A stretch of 64,000 nt of DNA from an uncultured Pelagibacteraceae bacterium. GTDB lineage: Bacteria > Pseudomonadota > Alphaproteobacteria > Pelagibacterales > Pelagibacteraceae. The notes below the pieces were generated by a model. It did no database searches and was not told the DNA's origin. It saw nothing but the letters and a program-made list of their open reading frames with translations. The stretch is taken from positions 179,211-243,210 of the forward strand of contig CABZAZ010000001.1 of assembly GCA_902523895.1 (NCBI GenBank). The letters run 5' to 3'. Position 1 is the first letter of the stretch. The number at the start of each line of letters is the position of its first letter. The position numbers were made by a program, and so were the translations under genes. Positions 19,271 to 27,863 of this stretch are shown piece by piece.

Positions 19271-19294
19271 ATAAAAAAGGGGGCCGAAGCCCCC
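19271..19294 (-). terminator. Rho-independent terminator/attenuator between dctP and dctQ
   Basis: On the minus strand GGGGGC-TTCG-GCCCCC forms a six-pair GC stem capped by the very stable C(UUCG)G tetraloop and is followed by TTTTTT. It lies just after dctP and before dctQ in the same direction. Partial termination here would give more binding protein than permease mRNA. Confidence 0.88.
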
Positions 19295-19317
19295 TCATTA
19301 AAATTTGTAAAAGTTAA

Positions 19318-20475
19318 TTATATCTTAACTTTTGCAATTGGACCAAACTCATTTTCATATGCAAGTTTGTAATTAGGCTGATTCATCAGCAAGTACTTCA
19401 TTACTCTCTTCGCATAAGATTTTTGAGAATCAACAACTTTCTTAAAGAAAGGATCTTTCTTATTAAAGTCACCAATTACTTTGTCCCAACCTTTTAATTG
19501 TTGAGCCAAAATCTCATCTGAAGTTTGGTAAACATTTACTTTATGCTCATTCATCAACTTAGCTAAATCAGCTGAGTATCTTACTAAAGCTTTAAAGTAG
19601 TTATCACTGTTTGCAGCATAAGCAGCATTTTTCAATATCGCTTGGTGCGCAGGTGATAAACTATTATATGTTTTTTTGTTAACTGGAATCTCAAACATCT
19701 CTTGAGATTGGTGGAAGCTTCCTAAGTGATAGTGCTTAGAAACGTCTTGCATACCAAATTGAGAGTCTGAAGTTGGGTTGTTAAACTCAGCAGCTTCAAT
19801 CAAACCAGTTTTCATAGCTGGCTGAATTTCACCACCTGGTAATTGTCTAACTACCATTCCCATTGCAGTCAAAACGTTAGTCGCTAGACCAACTGTTCTG
19901 TACTTCATACCTTTAACATCAGATACTTTTGTTACGTTCTTTTTGAACCAACCAAAAGGCTGTGCTGGCATAGGCATATGGAAAAAGCCAATGTAATCGA
20001 AACCTACTTTTGCAAGAGTTTCGTCATACAGTTTTCTTCCTCCACCATACTCCATCCATCCCATAACCTCTTGAGATGACATACCGTATGAAGGACCAGT
20101 TCCAAATAGTGATGCAGCTGGATTTTTACCATACCAATATGCAGTCACCCAGTGACCCATATCTACTACACCAGAACTTACTGCTTGTCCGATTTCTGAA
20201 GTCTTTACGACTGCTCCAACTGGTTGAAGATCAATCTTAAGTGTACCTCCAGACATCTCATCTACCATTTTGCAGTAGTCACCGGCCATTTCAAAAAAGA
20301 TGTTAGCTCCACTTGGCCATGCAGCTTGCATCTTTAAAGTTTTATGACCGCCAGCAGTTGCTATGTTTGGCATTGCAACTGCAGCTGCAGCTACAGCACC
20401 AGCTTTAGCAGCAGTTTTAAAGAACTTACGTCTTGAAGATGTTTTCACCTTCAATGATTTATTTTCTTTTGTCAT
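19318..20475 (-). CDS. dctP: TRAP transporter substrate-binding protein DctP (TakP-like)
   Basis: A 385-residue periplasmic protein. Its N-terminus (SSRRKFFKTAAKAGAVAAAA, then an Ala-rich stretch ending IATAGG) looks like a Tat signal with a twin Arg, unusual against the Lys-rich Sec signals around it. The mature part has KMQAAWPSG, VDMGHWVTAYWYGKNPA, PGGEIQPAMKTGLIEAAEF and SLSPAHQAILKNAA, which resemble the 2-oxoacid/lactate-binding TakP branch. A good Shine-Dalgarno (AGGAG) precedes the ATG. Codon use is less AT-biased than in most neighbours, fitting high expression. The ligand is inferred (hydroxy- or oxo-acid), not proven. Confidence 0.93.
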   Translation of the reverse strand: MTKENKSLKVKTSSRRKFFKTAAKAGAVAAAAVAMPNIATAGGHKTLKMQAAWPSGANIFFEMAGDYCKMVDEMSGGTLKIDLQPVGAVVKTSEIGQAVSSGVVDMGHWVTAYWYGKNPAASLFGTGPSYGMSSQEVMGWMEYGGGRKLYDETLAKVGFDYIGFFHMPMPAQPFGWFKKNVTKVSDVKGMKYRTVGLATNVLTAMGMVVRQLPGGEIQPAMKTGLIEAAEFNNPTSDSQFGMQDVSKHYHLGSFHQSQEMFEIPVNKKTYNSLSPAHQAILKNAAYAANSDNYFKALVRYSADLAKLMNEHKVNVYQTSDEILAQQLKGWDKVIGDFNKKDPFFKKVVDSQKSYAKRVMKYLLMNQPNYKLAYENEFGPIAKVKI

Positions 20476-20593
20476 TATTACTCCTATTAAAGTTAATTAA
20501 CTCGATCAATTTAAGCACAGATTCAATTTAGAGTCTTTCCAAAAAATGGGGTAGATGTCGCAGAATTTAAATTAATTTCAATCTGTGGTAGAA
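20476..20593 (-). promoter_or_regulatory. leader region of dctP with a palindrome
   Basis: This 118-bp gap holds the dctP Shine-Dalgarno (AGGAG, 7 bp before the ATG) and a perfect 12-bp palindrome AGTTAATTAACT at 20491-20502 that could be an operator. I see no clean -35/-10 pair. AT-rich palindromes arise easily in this genome, so the operator call is weak. Confidence 0.25.
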
Positions 20594-21547
20594 TTAATTT
20601 ACTTTATTGGAGCAATTTCCTGTCTTGAAGAATTCATCAATATTATCTATCGCAAGGTTTGCCATCGCAATTCTAGTATCTTTAGTTGCGCTACCTAAGT
20701 GGGGTAAAATAAAGGCTGACTTAATCTTTAAGTATCCTGGATTTAAATTTGGCTCGTTCTTATAAACATCAAGTCCTGCAGCATAAATTTTTCGTCTATT
20801 AAGTGCATCTATCAATGCATCATCATCAACTATATCACCTCTTGCAACATTAGTGATTACTGCACCCTTAGGGAAATACTCAACTGTCTCTTTGTTTATC
20901 ATATTTTCAGTTTCCTTTGTTGCTGGACAACAAATAGATAAAACATCAGACACTGAAAAAAGACTCTTCAAATTATCATGATAAATAGCACCTTGCTCTT
21001 TTTCCTCGCTCAGTTTTGACCGGTTATGATAATGAATAATCATTCCTAATGATTTAGCAATCCTTGCAATTTTCTGTCCAATTCTACCCATTCCTAAAAC
21101 TCCAAGCCTTGTTCCAGTTAGTTGTTTGCCAATCAGATAATCTGCAGACCATTTCCATCCACCCTCTCTCGCTGACTCGATTCCCTCTGCAGCCCTTCTA
21201 CAAGCTCCTAATATTAAAAGAATACCAATCTCAGCTGTTGCATCTGATAAAACTTCTGGTGTATTAGTAACTGCAATTCCTCTTTTTTTTGCTGCTTGCA
21301 AATCTATATTTCCAAAACCAACTGCAAAATTTGAAATAATTTTTATTGTATCTGGTAACTTATCAATAGTCTCTTTATCCATCTTATCAGTTAAAGAGGA
21401 TAGTATACCGTCACAACCTTGGCTCATCTCTATAACTTTTGATTGTGAGTATAACTCATCATTAGAATTGAATATTGGATCAAATGTTTTTGAAGCTTTA
21501 TCTTCACTTTCTTTGATTAATTTTCTTGTAATCAAAATTTTTTTCAT
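20594..21547 (-). CDS. D-isomer-specific 2-hydroxyacid dehydrogenase (glyoxylate reductase-like)
   Basis: A 317-residue NAD(P)-dependent enzyme that interconverts a 2-oxoacid and a D-2-hydroxyacid (for example glyoxylate/glycolate or hydroxypyruvate/glycerate). The Rossmann motif GVLGMGRIGQKIA is at about 149-161, NVARGDIVDDDAL carries the substrate Arg, and ILPHLGSATKDTR has the catalytic His. It is 12 bp downstream of the GlcD-like gene, and dctP follows it 118 bp further on, so it belongs to the hydroxy-acid block. Confidence 0.9.
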   Translation of the reverse strand: MKKILITRKLIKESEDKASKTFDPIFNSNDELYSQSKVIEMSQGCDGILSSLTDKMDKETIDKLPDTIKIISNFAVGFGNIDLQAAKKRGIAVTNTPEVLSDATAEIGILLILGACRRAAEGIESAREGGWKWSADYLIGKQLTGTRLGVLGMGRIGQKIARIAKSLGMIIHYHNRSKLSEEKEQGAIYHDNLKSLFSVSDVLSICCPATKETENMINKETVEYFPKGAVITNVARGDIVDDDALIDALNRRKIYAAGLDVYKNEPNLNPGYLKIKSAFILPHLGSATKDTRIAMANLAIDNIDEFFKTGNCSNKVN

Positions 21548-21559
21548 AAAATATTTTTG

Positions 21560-22933
21560 TTAGTTAAGATCAAATATTTTGCCTGGATTCATTATATTGT
21601 TTTGATCAATGCTTCTTTTAATTAATTTCATAACAGGAATATTGTCTCCATGCTCCTTTAAAAGATATTCTTTTTTATGAAGGCCTACACCATGTTCTCC
21701 TGTAATCGTCCCTTTAAGTTCTAAAGCCTTTTTTATTAATAAATCATTAAATTCTCTTATTTTTTTATACATTTCTTTTTTTTCAGGATCAAAGGGCAAC
21801 AATACATGAAAATTTCCATCTCCTAAGTGGCCCACCATTGGAGCTCTAAGTCCAAACTTTTTTGCTTGTTCCTCTGCATAGTTTACACATTCTGTTATAT
21901 TTGAGATAGGTAAACAAACATCTGTTGAATAAACTCTTCCATTATTTATCAAAGCTTTTACAGAATAGTAAACGTCCCATCTTGCTTGCCAGAGTTTATT
22001 TCTTTCCTCTAAATCTTTTGCCCACTTAAAAGAGCTTCCATTATTATCTTTAGATATTTCCTCGACTATTTTGATATTTTCATTATTAGATAATTCGGAT
22101 CCATGAAATTCAAAAAATAATGTTGGCGTTTCCTCAATATCTTTTAATTTTGAATAATTTATACTTATTCCCATTTGGTCTTTATTTAACATTTCAATTC
22201 TTGCAATTGGGACCCCATATTGAATAACTTGTTGCGCAGTTTGAACTGCTTTTTCTAAAGTTGGGAAGTGACAGACAGCTGACATTATACTCTCTGGTAT
22301 GGGAGAAAGTCTTAATTGAACTTCCGTTATAACTCCTAAAGTTCCTTCAGAACCAATAAATAAATTAGTTAGATTATAACCCGCAGAGGTTTTTTTCGTT
22401 CTACCACCTGTGTTGATAATATCTCCATTAGGCAAAACAACAGTCAAACCAGTAATTACAGTTTTCATAGTGCCGTATTTAACCGCCATTGTTCCTGAAG
22501 CTGATGTGGAAGCCATACCTCCGATCGCTGCATTAGCACCTGGATCAATTGGAAAAAAGACACCATCCTCTCTAAGATATTCATTTAATTGTTCTTTTGT
22601 AACACAGGCTTGAACCCTACAATCAAAGTCCTCAGCATTAACGCTTAAAATTTTATTCATTTTTTCAAGGCTTATGGTTATCCCTTTTTCATTACCAACC
22701 ACATTACCCTCTAAAGAAGTACCTGTACCAAATGGCACCACAGGAATTTTATGTTCATTACATAGTCTTAATATTTGAGAAACCTCCTGATTAGTTTCTG
22801 GGAATACTACAGCTTTTGATAAAATTGGATCATAAGTATCTTCACCTCTGGCATAATTTGTTCTTGTAGATACAGAGGTTGAAAATCTTCCATTAAAAAT
22901 TTTTTTTAACTCAGCTTGTACTTGATCGTTCAT
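21560..22933 (-). CDS. FAD-linked D-2-hydroxyacid (lactate/glycolate-type) dehydrogenase
   Basis: A 457-residue VAO-type flavoprotein like GlcD and the D-lactate dehydrogenase (cytochrome) family. FAD-domain motifs PFGTGTSLEGNVVG and DPGANAAIGGMASTSASG are present. The C-terminal oxidase domain has MVGHLGDGNFHVLL (metal-ligand His) and ITGEHGVGLHKKEYL. It stands without glcE and glcF, so a self-contained D-lactate or D-2-hydroxyacid dehydrogenase donating electrons to the respiratory chain is more likely than glycolate oxidase. Confidence 0.88.
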   Translation of the reverse strand: MNDQVQAELKKIFNGRFSTSVSTRTNYARGEDTYDPILSKAVVFPETNQEVSQILRLCNEHKIPVVPFGTGTSLEGNVVGNEKGITISLEKMNKILSVNAEDFDCRVQACVTKEQLNEYLREDGVFFPIDPGANAAIGGMASTSASGTMAVKYGTMKTVITGLTVVLPNGDIINTGGRTKKTSAGYNLTNLFIGSEGTLGVITEVQLRLSPIPESIMSAVCHFPTLEKAVQTAQQVIQYGVPIARIEMLNKDQMGISINYSKLKDIEETPTLFFEFHGSELSNNENIKIVEEISKDNNGSSFKWAKDLEERNKLWQARWDVYYSVKALINNGRVYSTDVCLPISNITECVNYAEEQAKKFGLRAPMVGHLGDGNFHVLLPFDPEKKEMYKKIREFNDLLIKKALELKGTITGEHGVGLHKKEYLLKEHGDNIPVMKLIKRSIDQNNIMNPGKIFDLN

Positions 22934-22972
22934 AAGAAGTGATATTAATAAATAATGCTAAAAAAATATACC

Positions 22973-24139
22973 TTATTTAGATAGCATTTTCTTTATATTT
23001 TCCAATGCTTGTGAAATGTTATCTCTTGATGCAGCAAAACTAAATCTAACATAATTTTGGCAAGTTTCACCAAAAGCTGATCCAGGAACTATTGCTACTC
23101 CTGCTTCATGCATAGCCTTTCTCGCAAATTCTGCACCATTCATACCTGTACCGATTACTTTAGGAAATGCATAAAAAGCCCCTCCAGGTAGGCTACATTC
23201 TACACCTGGTAAATCATTTAGACCTTTATAAATTAGGTCTCTTCTTTGAGTAAATTTTTCCATCATTGCATCAATTGAATCATCTGGTCCATCTAAAGCA
23301 GCAATACCAGCAAACTGGGCTGCAGCATTAACACATGAAACACTATTAATTAATAATTTATTAACATGTTCAACTAAATGCTCTGGCCAAAAACTCCAAC
23401 CAAGTCTCCATCCAGTCATTGAGTAAGCTTTGCTCCATCCCTCTAATACTATTAATCTTTCTCTCAATTCAGGATAATTAAAAAATGTTGGCATTTCTTT
23501 TCCATCAAAAATTTGTCTGCTATAAATTTCATCACTTAATATTGTTACATGAGGATGCTTTTTTAGACCATCAGCTAAAACATCTACATCTTTTTTCTCA
23601 ACAAAGCTCCCTGTTGGATTATTAGGATTTATCAAAATTAACAAACGAGTTTTATCTGTTATCATAGATAAAATTTTATCTGGATCGAATTTTAAATCTT
23701 TATTTTCTGTTAAATCATATGGGACTGAGGTTGAGCCTGTGTAATTTATCATTGATTCGTAAATTGGAAAAGCAGGTGTTGGGTGTATAATTTCTGCTCC
23801 AGGTTCACCAAAGCACTGAATAGCATAGCTCATTGTTGGCTTGCCACCTGGCATTATTAAAATTCTCTCAAAATTAATGTCAACATTGTAACGTTTTTTT
23901 ATCCACCTCGTAACAGCTTGTCGACATTCAGGAATTCCATTCGACATTACATATCCATGATGTCCATCATCAAGTGCTTTTTTAGCAGCCTCAACAACGT
24001 GTTTAGGAGTTTTAAAATCTGGCTGACCTAATCCTAGATGAATCATTGGCTTTCCTTGTGCCTCTAATTTCTTGGCTTCCGCAAGAACAGTGAATGCAGA
24101 TTCTGTACCTAATCTCTCTAAACTTTTTGCTAATTTCAT
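22973..24139 (-). CDS. class I/II aminotransferase (aspartate aminotransferase-like)
   Basis: A 388-residue fold-type I PLP enzyme. NPNNPTGSF at 171-179, SDEIYS at 202-207 and the PLP lysine in EGWSKAYSMTGWRLGW (Lys237) are all seen, with the terminal carboxylate-binding Arg in NYVRFSFAA. It transfers an amino group between an amino acid and a 2-oxoacid; aspartate, alanine or glyoxylate as substrates cannot be distinguished. It lies between the FMN- and FAD-dependent hydroxyacid dehydrogenases, which would supply 2-oxoacids. Confidence 0.9.
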   Translation of the reverse strand: MKLAKSLERLGTESAFTVLAEAKKLEAQGKPMIHLGLGQPDFKTPKHVVEAAKKALDDGHHGYVMSNGIPECRQAVTRWIKKRYNVDINFERILIMPGGKPTMSYAIQCFGEPGAEIIHPTPAFPIYESMINYTGSTSVPYDLTENKDLKFDPDKILSMITDKTRLLILINPNNPTGSFVEKKDVDVLADGLKKHPHVTILSDEIYSRQIFDGKEMPTFFNYPELRERLIVLEGWSKAYSMTGWRLGWSFWPEHLVEHVNKLLINSVSCVNAAAQFAGIAALDGPDDSIDAMMEKFTQRRDLIYKGLNDLPGVECSLPGGAFYAFPKVIGTGMNGAEFARKAMHEAGVAIVPGSAFGETCQNYVRFSFAASRDNISQALENIKKMLSK

Positions 24140-24149
24140 AATTATACCT

Positions 24150-25301
24150 CTATTTTCTATAGATTAATTTTGAACTATTCAACTCTTTTAAATTTTTACA
24201 ACCCATTAAAACCATATTTCTATTTATCTCATCGTGCATATTTTTAAGTAAATGTTCAACACCTTGCTGGCCCCCTGCGGCCAAAGAGAACAAAAACATT
24301 TTGCCAAAACTACATGCTTTTGCACCAGCTGCCAATGCTTTTAAGACATGTGTGCCTCTTCTAATACCTCCATCTAGAATAATTTCAAGTTTATCACCAA
24401 CTGCATCTGAAATTGCTTTCACTTGATCAAAAGGTGATCGAGAGCCATCTAGCTGTCTACCTCCATGATTTGAGATCATAATAGCTGTACAACCAATATC
24501 AGCAGCCCTTTTTGCATCCTCAACCGACATAACTCCTTTTAAAGCAAACGGGCCATTCCATTTTTTTGCACAATATTCTGCATCTTTCCATCCCATCAAT
24601 GGATCATATTGCTCATTAATATATTCGATAACTGATTTTGCAATGTTAGTTCCTTTGTCAGTTTTTTTTTTAACATTTGAGAGTTCAAATTTTTTTCCAG
24701 TTAAATAATTAAAAACCCAACCAGGTCTCATCGCAAAACTAATCAAGCTTTTAAGTGTTAGTTTAGGAGGTGTTGTAAATCCTGTTCTATGATCTTTTTC
24801 TCTATTTCCTGCCACCAAAGTATCTACAGTCAAACACATTGCATCAAATCCAGATCTTCTTGACCTATCAATCAAATCATCTGTGATTGATTTGTCTTTA
24901 TGAACATAAAGTTGAAATAATTTTGGACCACTAGAAATATTGGATATCTCCTCAATAGAGTTATTACTCATAGAAGACATGCTGTAAAAAGTTCCAAATT
25001 TTTCTGCTGCTCTTGCTGAGGCTTTATCACCATCAACATGATAAAGTCTCTGCATTGCAGCTGGGGAAAGAAAAATTGGCATATCTATTTTTCTTCCAAA
25101 TAAACTTGTCGTTAAGTCAGGTTTACCAACATTTGCCAACACATTTGGTATTAGATCACATTCATCAAAGGACTCTGTGTTTCTTCTTAAAGTAACTTCA
25201 TCATCTGAACCACCATCTATGTAATGAAAAATCGGTGAAGGTAACTTTTTTTTTGCTAAATTTCTAAAATCTTCGAAATTGTAGCAATTTTTTAAACTCA
25301 C
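24150..25301 (-). CDS. FMN-dependent L-2-hydroxyacid dehydrogenase, copy 2 (LldD-like)
   Basis: A 383-residue TIM-barrel flavoenzyme that oxidises an L-2-hydroxyacid such as L-lactate to the 2-oxoacid. Conserved are Tyr27 (IFHYIDG), LTVDT, Lys255 (FALKG) and the catalytic base His279 in ISNHGGRQLDGSRSPFDQ, with DGGIRRGTH downstream. It starts with GTG, whose G is the last base of the upstream gene's TAG stop (TAGTG). It aligns without gaps to the preceding gene, so the pair arose by tandem duplication. Confidence 0.92.
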   Translation of the reverse strand: MSLKNCYNFEDFRNLAKKKLPSPIFHYIDGGSDDEVTLRRNTESFDECDLIPNVLANVGKPDLTTSLFGRKIDMPIFLSPAAMQRLYHVDGDKASARAAEKFGTFYSMSSMSNNSIEEISNISSGPKLFQLYVHKDKSITDDLIDRSRRSGFDAMCLTVDTLVAGNREKDHRTGFTTPPKLTLKSLISFAMRPGWVFNYLTGKKFELSNVKKKTDKGTNIAKSVIEYINEQYDPLMGWKDAEYCAKKWNGPFALKGVMSVEDAKRAADIGCTAIMISNHGGRQLDGSRSPFDQVKAISDAVGDKLEIILDGGIRRGTHVLKALAAGAKACSFGKMFLFSLAAGGQQGVEHLLKNMHDEINRNMVLMGCKNLKELNSSKLIYRK

Positions 25302-26452
25302 TATCTTCTGAATCTTAGATTATTTCGACTTAAATCACTAATTTTTGTACAGCCCATAAGTTTCATATCACGTTCTAATTCAGATCTATACTTTTCTAAT
25401 GCTCTCTCAACTCCAGCTTGACCAGCAGCTGCTAAAGCATAAAGATAAAGTCTACCACCTGAACATGCTTTCGCACCTAATGATAATGCTTTCAACATAT
25501 GAGTTCCCCTGTGAATTCCACCTTCACAAATAACATCAAGCTTATCGCCGACTGCATCAACAATTTCGGCAAGTTGGTCAAAAGGTGCTCTTGAACCATC
25601 TAACTGTCTTCCACCATGATTTGATACCATTATACCAGTACATCCAATATCAACAGCTTTTTTTGCATCTTCTACGCTCATAATTCCTTTTAGAGCAAAA
25701 TGACCTCCCCATTTAGAACAAAGATTTTCAGCGTCTTTCCAATTCATAGATTGATCCAACATAGTTGAAAAATAATTTCCTATTGAAGAGTTAACATCGG
25801 TACCTTCTTTCACAAAATCTTGTAAATGTGGTAATTCAAACTTACCTTTTGTTAGATAATTAATTCCCCACATCGGTTTAGTAGCAAAACTATATAAACT
25901 TGCTAAAGTTAATTTCGGTGGAGAAGTAAATCCTGTTCTTAAGTCTCTCTCTCTATTTCCTCCAGTAATAGTATCAACTGTTAAAGCCATCACATCAAAA
26001 TTTGCTGCCTTAGCTCTTTCCAGACAAGAGTCGTTTAAACCTCTATCTTTATGAAAATAAAACTGAAACATTTTAGGTGTATCTATCATTGAAGAAATTT
26101 CCTCAACGCTTACTGTGGCTAAAGCAGAAACACCAAACATTGTATTAAATTTTTTTGCAGCTTTTCCAACTGCTCTTTCTCCATCGTAATGAAAAAGTCT
26201 CTGTAAAGCTGTTGGTGATAAATAAAAAGGTAAATCTAATTTTTTTCCAAATATCGTAGTAGATAAATCAACTTCTTCAACTCCCCGCAAAACATTAGGA
26301 ACTAAATCCACATCATCGAATGCACTAGTATTCCTAGCATATGTTACTTCATCATCTGCTGCACCATCAATATAATGAAAGATTGGTGATGGTAGTTTTT
26401 TTTGAGCTAATTTTCTAAAGTCACTAAAATTATGGCAATCTTTTAAATTCAT
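25301..26452 (-). CDS. FMN-dependent L-2-hydroxyacid dehydrogenase, copy 1 (LldD-like)
   Basis: A 383-residue paralogue of the next gene. It has the same length and all active-site blocks: IFHYIDGAADDEVTYARN, ALTVDT, Lys255 (FALKG) and His279 in VSNHGGRQLDGSRAPFDQ. The substrate-pocket stretch at about 190-235 differs most between the copies, so they may prefer different acids (for example lactate and glycolate). It is the upstream member of the hydroxy-acid run and begins 8 bp after the lipid A deacylase-like gene's partner region. Confidence 0.92.
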   Translation of the reverse strand: MNLKDCHNFSDFRKLAQKKLPSPIFHYIDGAADDEVTYARNTSAFDDVDLVPNVLRGVEEVDLSTTIFGKKLDLPFYLSPTALQRLFHYDGERAVGKAAKKFNTMFGVSALATVSVEEISSMIDTPKMFQFYFHKDRGLNDSCLERAKAANFDVMALTVDTITGGNRERDLRTGFTSPPKLTLASLYSFATKPMWGINYLTKGKFELPHLQDFVKEGTDVNSSIGNYFSTMLDQSMNWKDAENLCSKWGGHFALKGIMSVEDAKKAVDIGCTGIMVSNHGGRQLDGSRAPFDQLAEIVDAVGDKLDVICEGGIHRGTHMLKALSLGAKACSGGRLYLYALAAAGQAGVERALEKYRSELERDMKLMGCTKISDLSRNNLRFRR

Positions 26453-26460
26453 AATTTTTA

Positions 26461-26970
26461 TTAAAACTTTTTAAGGAAATTAAACATATAACTATTTGCC
26501 CCAGGATTTTTATCCCCTAAACTTGCATTCGATACATGATTATATGATACAGCAAAATTTGTTGTATCTGTAGTTTTATAAGAAAGCTGTAATTCTGACT
26601 TAAATTCAAGAACATGTCCAAGATCCTTTCCATCACCTTCGTGGTAAAGTCCAGGAGTAAAGCTTGGAGTGAAGAAAAATGGGCCCATGTCCATATTCCA
26701 TTCTACACCTGTGTAAATATATGCTGCAGAATTTTCCGTTACAAAACCTCCTGTTACAGGAGAAATATTCCCCAAAAATGTATTTCTATTTAAATTTTCA
26801 TTTTGGTGTTGGAAACCTAGCAATGTTGCTTTTTGTTTGTCATCACTAAAATCAAAATTCCCAAGATATAGATTGAATTGATGATTGTCATCATCAATAC
26901 CAGTATCTCCAATTAACCTTGAAGGTAAAGTCAAAATTAATAAAACTAAAAAAATTCTTTTTAAACTCAT
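26461..26970 (-). CDS. PagL-like lipid A deacylase (acyloxyacyl hydrolase family)
   Basis: A 169-residue outer-membrane beta-barrel with an N-terminal signal peptide (about 1-21) and a C-terminal Phe. The PagL active-site segment is recognisable as SYNHVSNASLGDKNPGANS, giving His145 and Ser147. The position where PagL of Pseudomonas has its catalytic Glu is Asn159 here, a change I believe is shared by many homologues. PagL removes the 3-O acyl chain of lipid A. It lies between ccmH and the hydroxyacid dehydrogenase genes and may be the start or end of either unit. Confidence 0.75.
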   Translation of the reverse strand: MSLKRIFLVLLILTLPSRLIGDTGIDDDNHQFNLYLGNFDFSDDKQKATLLGFQHQNENLNRNTFLGNISPVTGGFVTENSAAYIYTGVEWNMDMGPFFFTPSFTPGLYHEGDGKDLGHVLEFKSELQLSYKTTDTTNFAVSYNHVSNASLGDKNPGANSYMFNFLKKF

Positions 26971-26985
26971 TGTACCTAATTAAGA

Positions 26986-27348
26986 TTATTTTTTATAATA
27001 AAACCTTTTAATGATTATTGCACCACCTGCTAAGAATATCAAGATAGGCAATAACCATAGAAAATAGGTATTTCTGTTGAAAACTGGATCGTACAATATC
27101 CATTCTCCATATTTCATTTTTAAAAAATTATATATTTGTTCCTCACTTAGACCTTCTTGAATTTTATTTTTAATAACTAACTTTAGACTTATCGCGAATT
27201 CTGAATCTGAGTCATACACTGATTGGCCCTGACAAATTAGGCATCTCAAATTTTTTGCTATTTTATTTTCAGTTTGTATTTCGTCTGCCTTTAAGAAATT
27301 AAAATTTAAAATTATAGCTACAATCAAAAATATATTAATAAATTTCAT
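26986..27348 (-). CDS. ccmH: cytochrome c maturation protein CcmH (short form)
   Basis: A 120-residue periplasmic thiol protein anchored by a C-terminal helix (about 98-117), with a signal peptide at 1-20. The heme-ligation redox motif LRCLICQGQS is at 34-43 (Cys36, Cys39). It reduces or holds apocytochrome c before heme attachment. It overlaps ccmG by 4 bp. A CcmI-like partner domain is not visible in this window. Confidence 0.93.
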   Translation of the reverse strand: MKFINIFLIVAIILNFNFLKADEIQTENKIAKNLRCLICQGQSVYDSDSEFAISLKLVIKNKIQEGLSEEQIYNFLKMKYGEWILYDPVFNRNTYFLWLLPILIFLAGGAIIIKRFYYKK

Positions 27349-27863
27349 CTAATTATTTTCTGAATTTCTAATAAATCCTCATTGTTTATTGGTCCAATAA
27401 ATCTTTTTATAATTTTATTTTGATATACCAAAAAACTTTCGGGCACCCCATAAGCACCCCATTCAATTGATGATGTGCCATCCTTATCTGAAACAATTAT
27501 ATCATAAGGATTTCCTAAATCTTTTAAAAAACTTAAGGCATTATTAAAGTTATCTTTATAATTAAATCCTATTAATTTTATTTTGTCATCTTTTTTTAAT
27601 TCCATTAAAAATTCATGTTCCTCCTTACAGGGAATACACCATGATGCCCAAATGTTCATAAAATAATAATCATTATCTTTAAAAATTTTTTCTGAAATGA
27701 CAATGGAATCATTCTCAAAAGATTTTAACTTGAATGATGGAACTTCTATTTTTAAATTAGCGTCAGGAGTGTAAATGTTTGTATTTTTTAAACCTTTGAA
27801 AAAGATAACAAAAGTAATTAAAAAAATTAGGATTAAAATTAATGGAATAAATTTAGATTTCAT
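27345..27863 (-). CDS. ccmG: thiol:disulfide interchange protein CcmG/DsbE
   Basis: A 172-residue membrane-anchored periplasmic thioredoxin-fold protein. The active site is WASWCIPCKEE (Cys76, Cys79), and GAYGVPESFLVYQN carries the cis-proline loop of the CcmG family. It keeps apocytochrome c thiols reduced. It overlaps ccmF by 11 bp and ccmH by 4 bp. Confidence 0.95.
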   Translation of the reverse strand: MKSKFIPLILILIFLITFVIFFKGLKNTNIYTPDANLKIEVPSFKLKSFENDSIVISEKIFKDNDYYFMNIWASWCIPCKEEHEFLMELKKDDKIKLIGFNYKDNFNNALSFLKDLGNPYDIIVSDKDGTSSIEWGAYGVPESFLVYQNKIIKRFIGPINNEDLLEIQKIIR

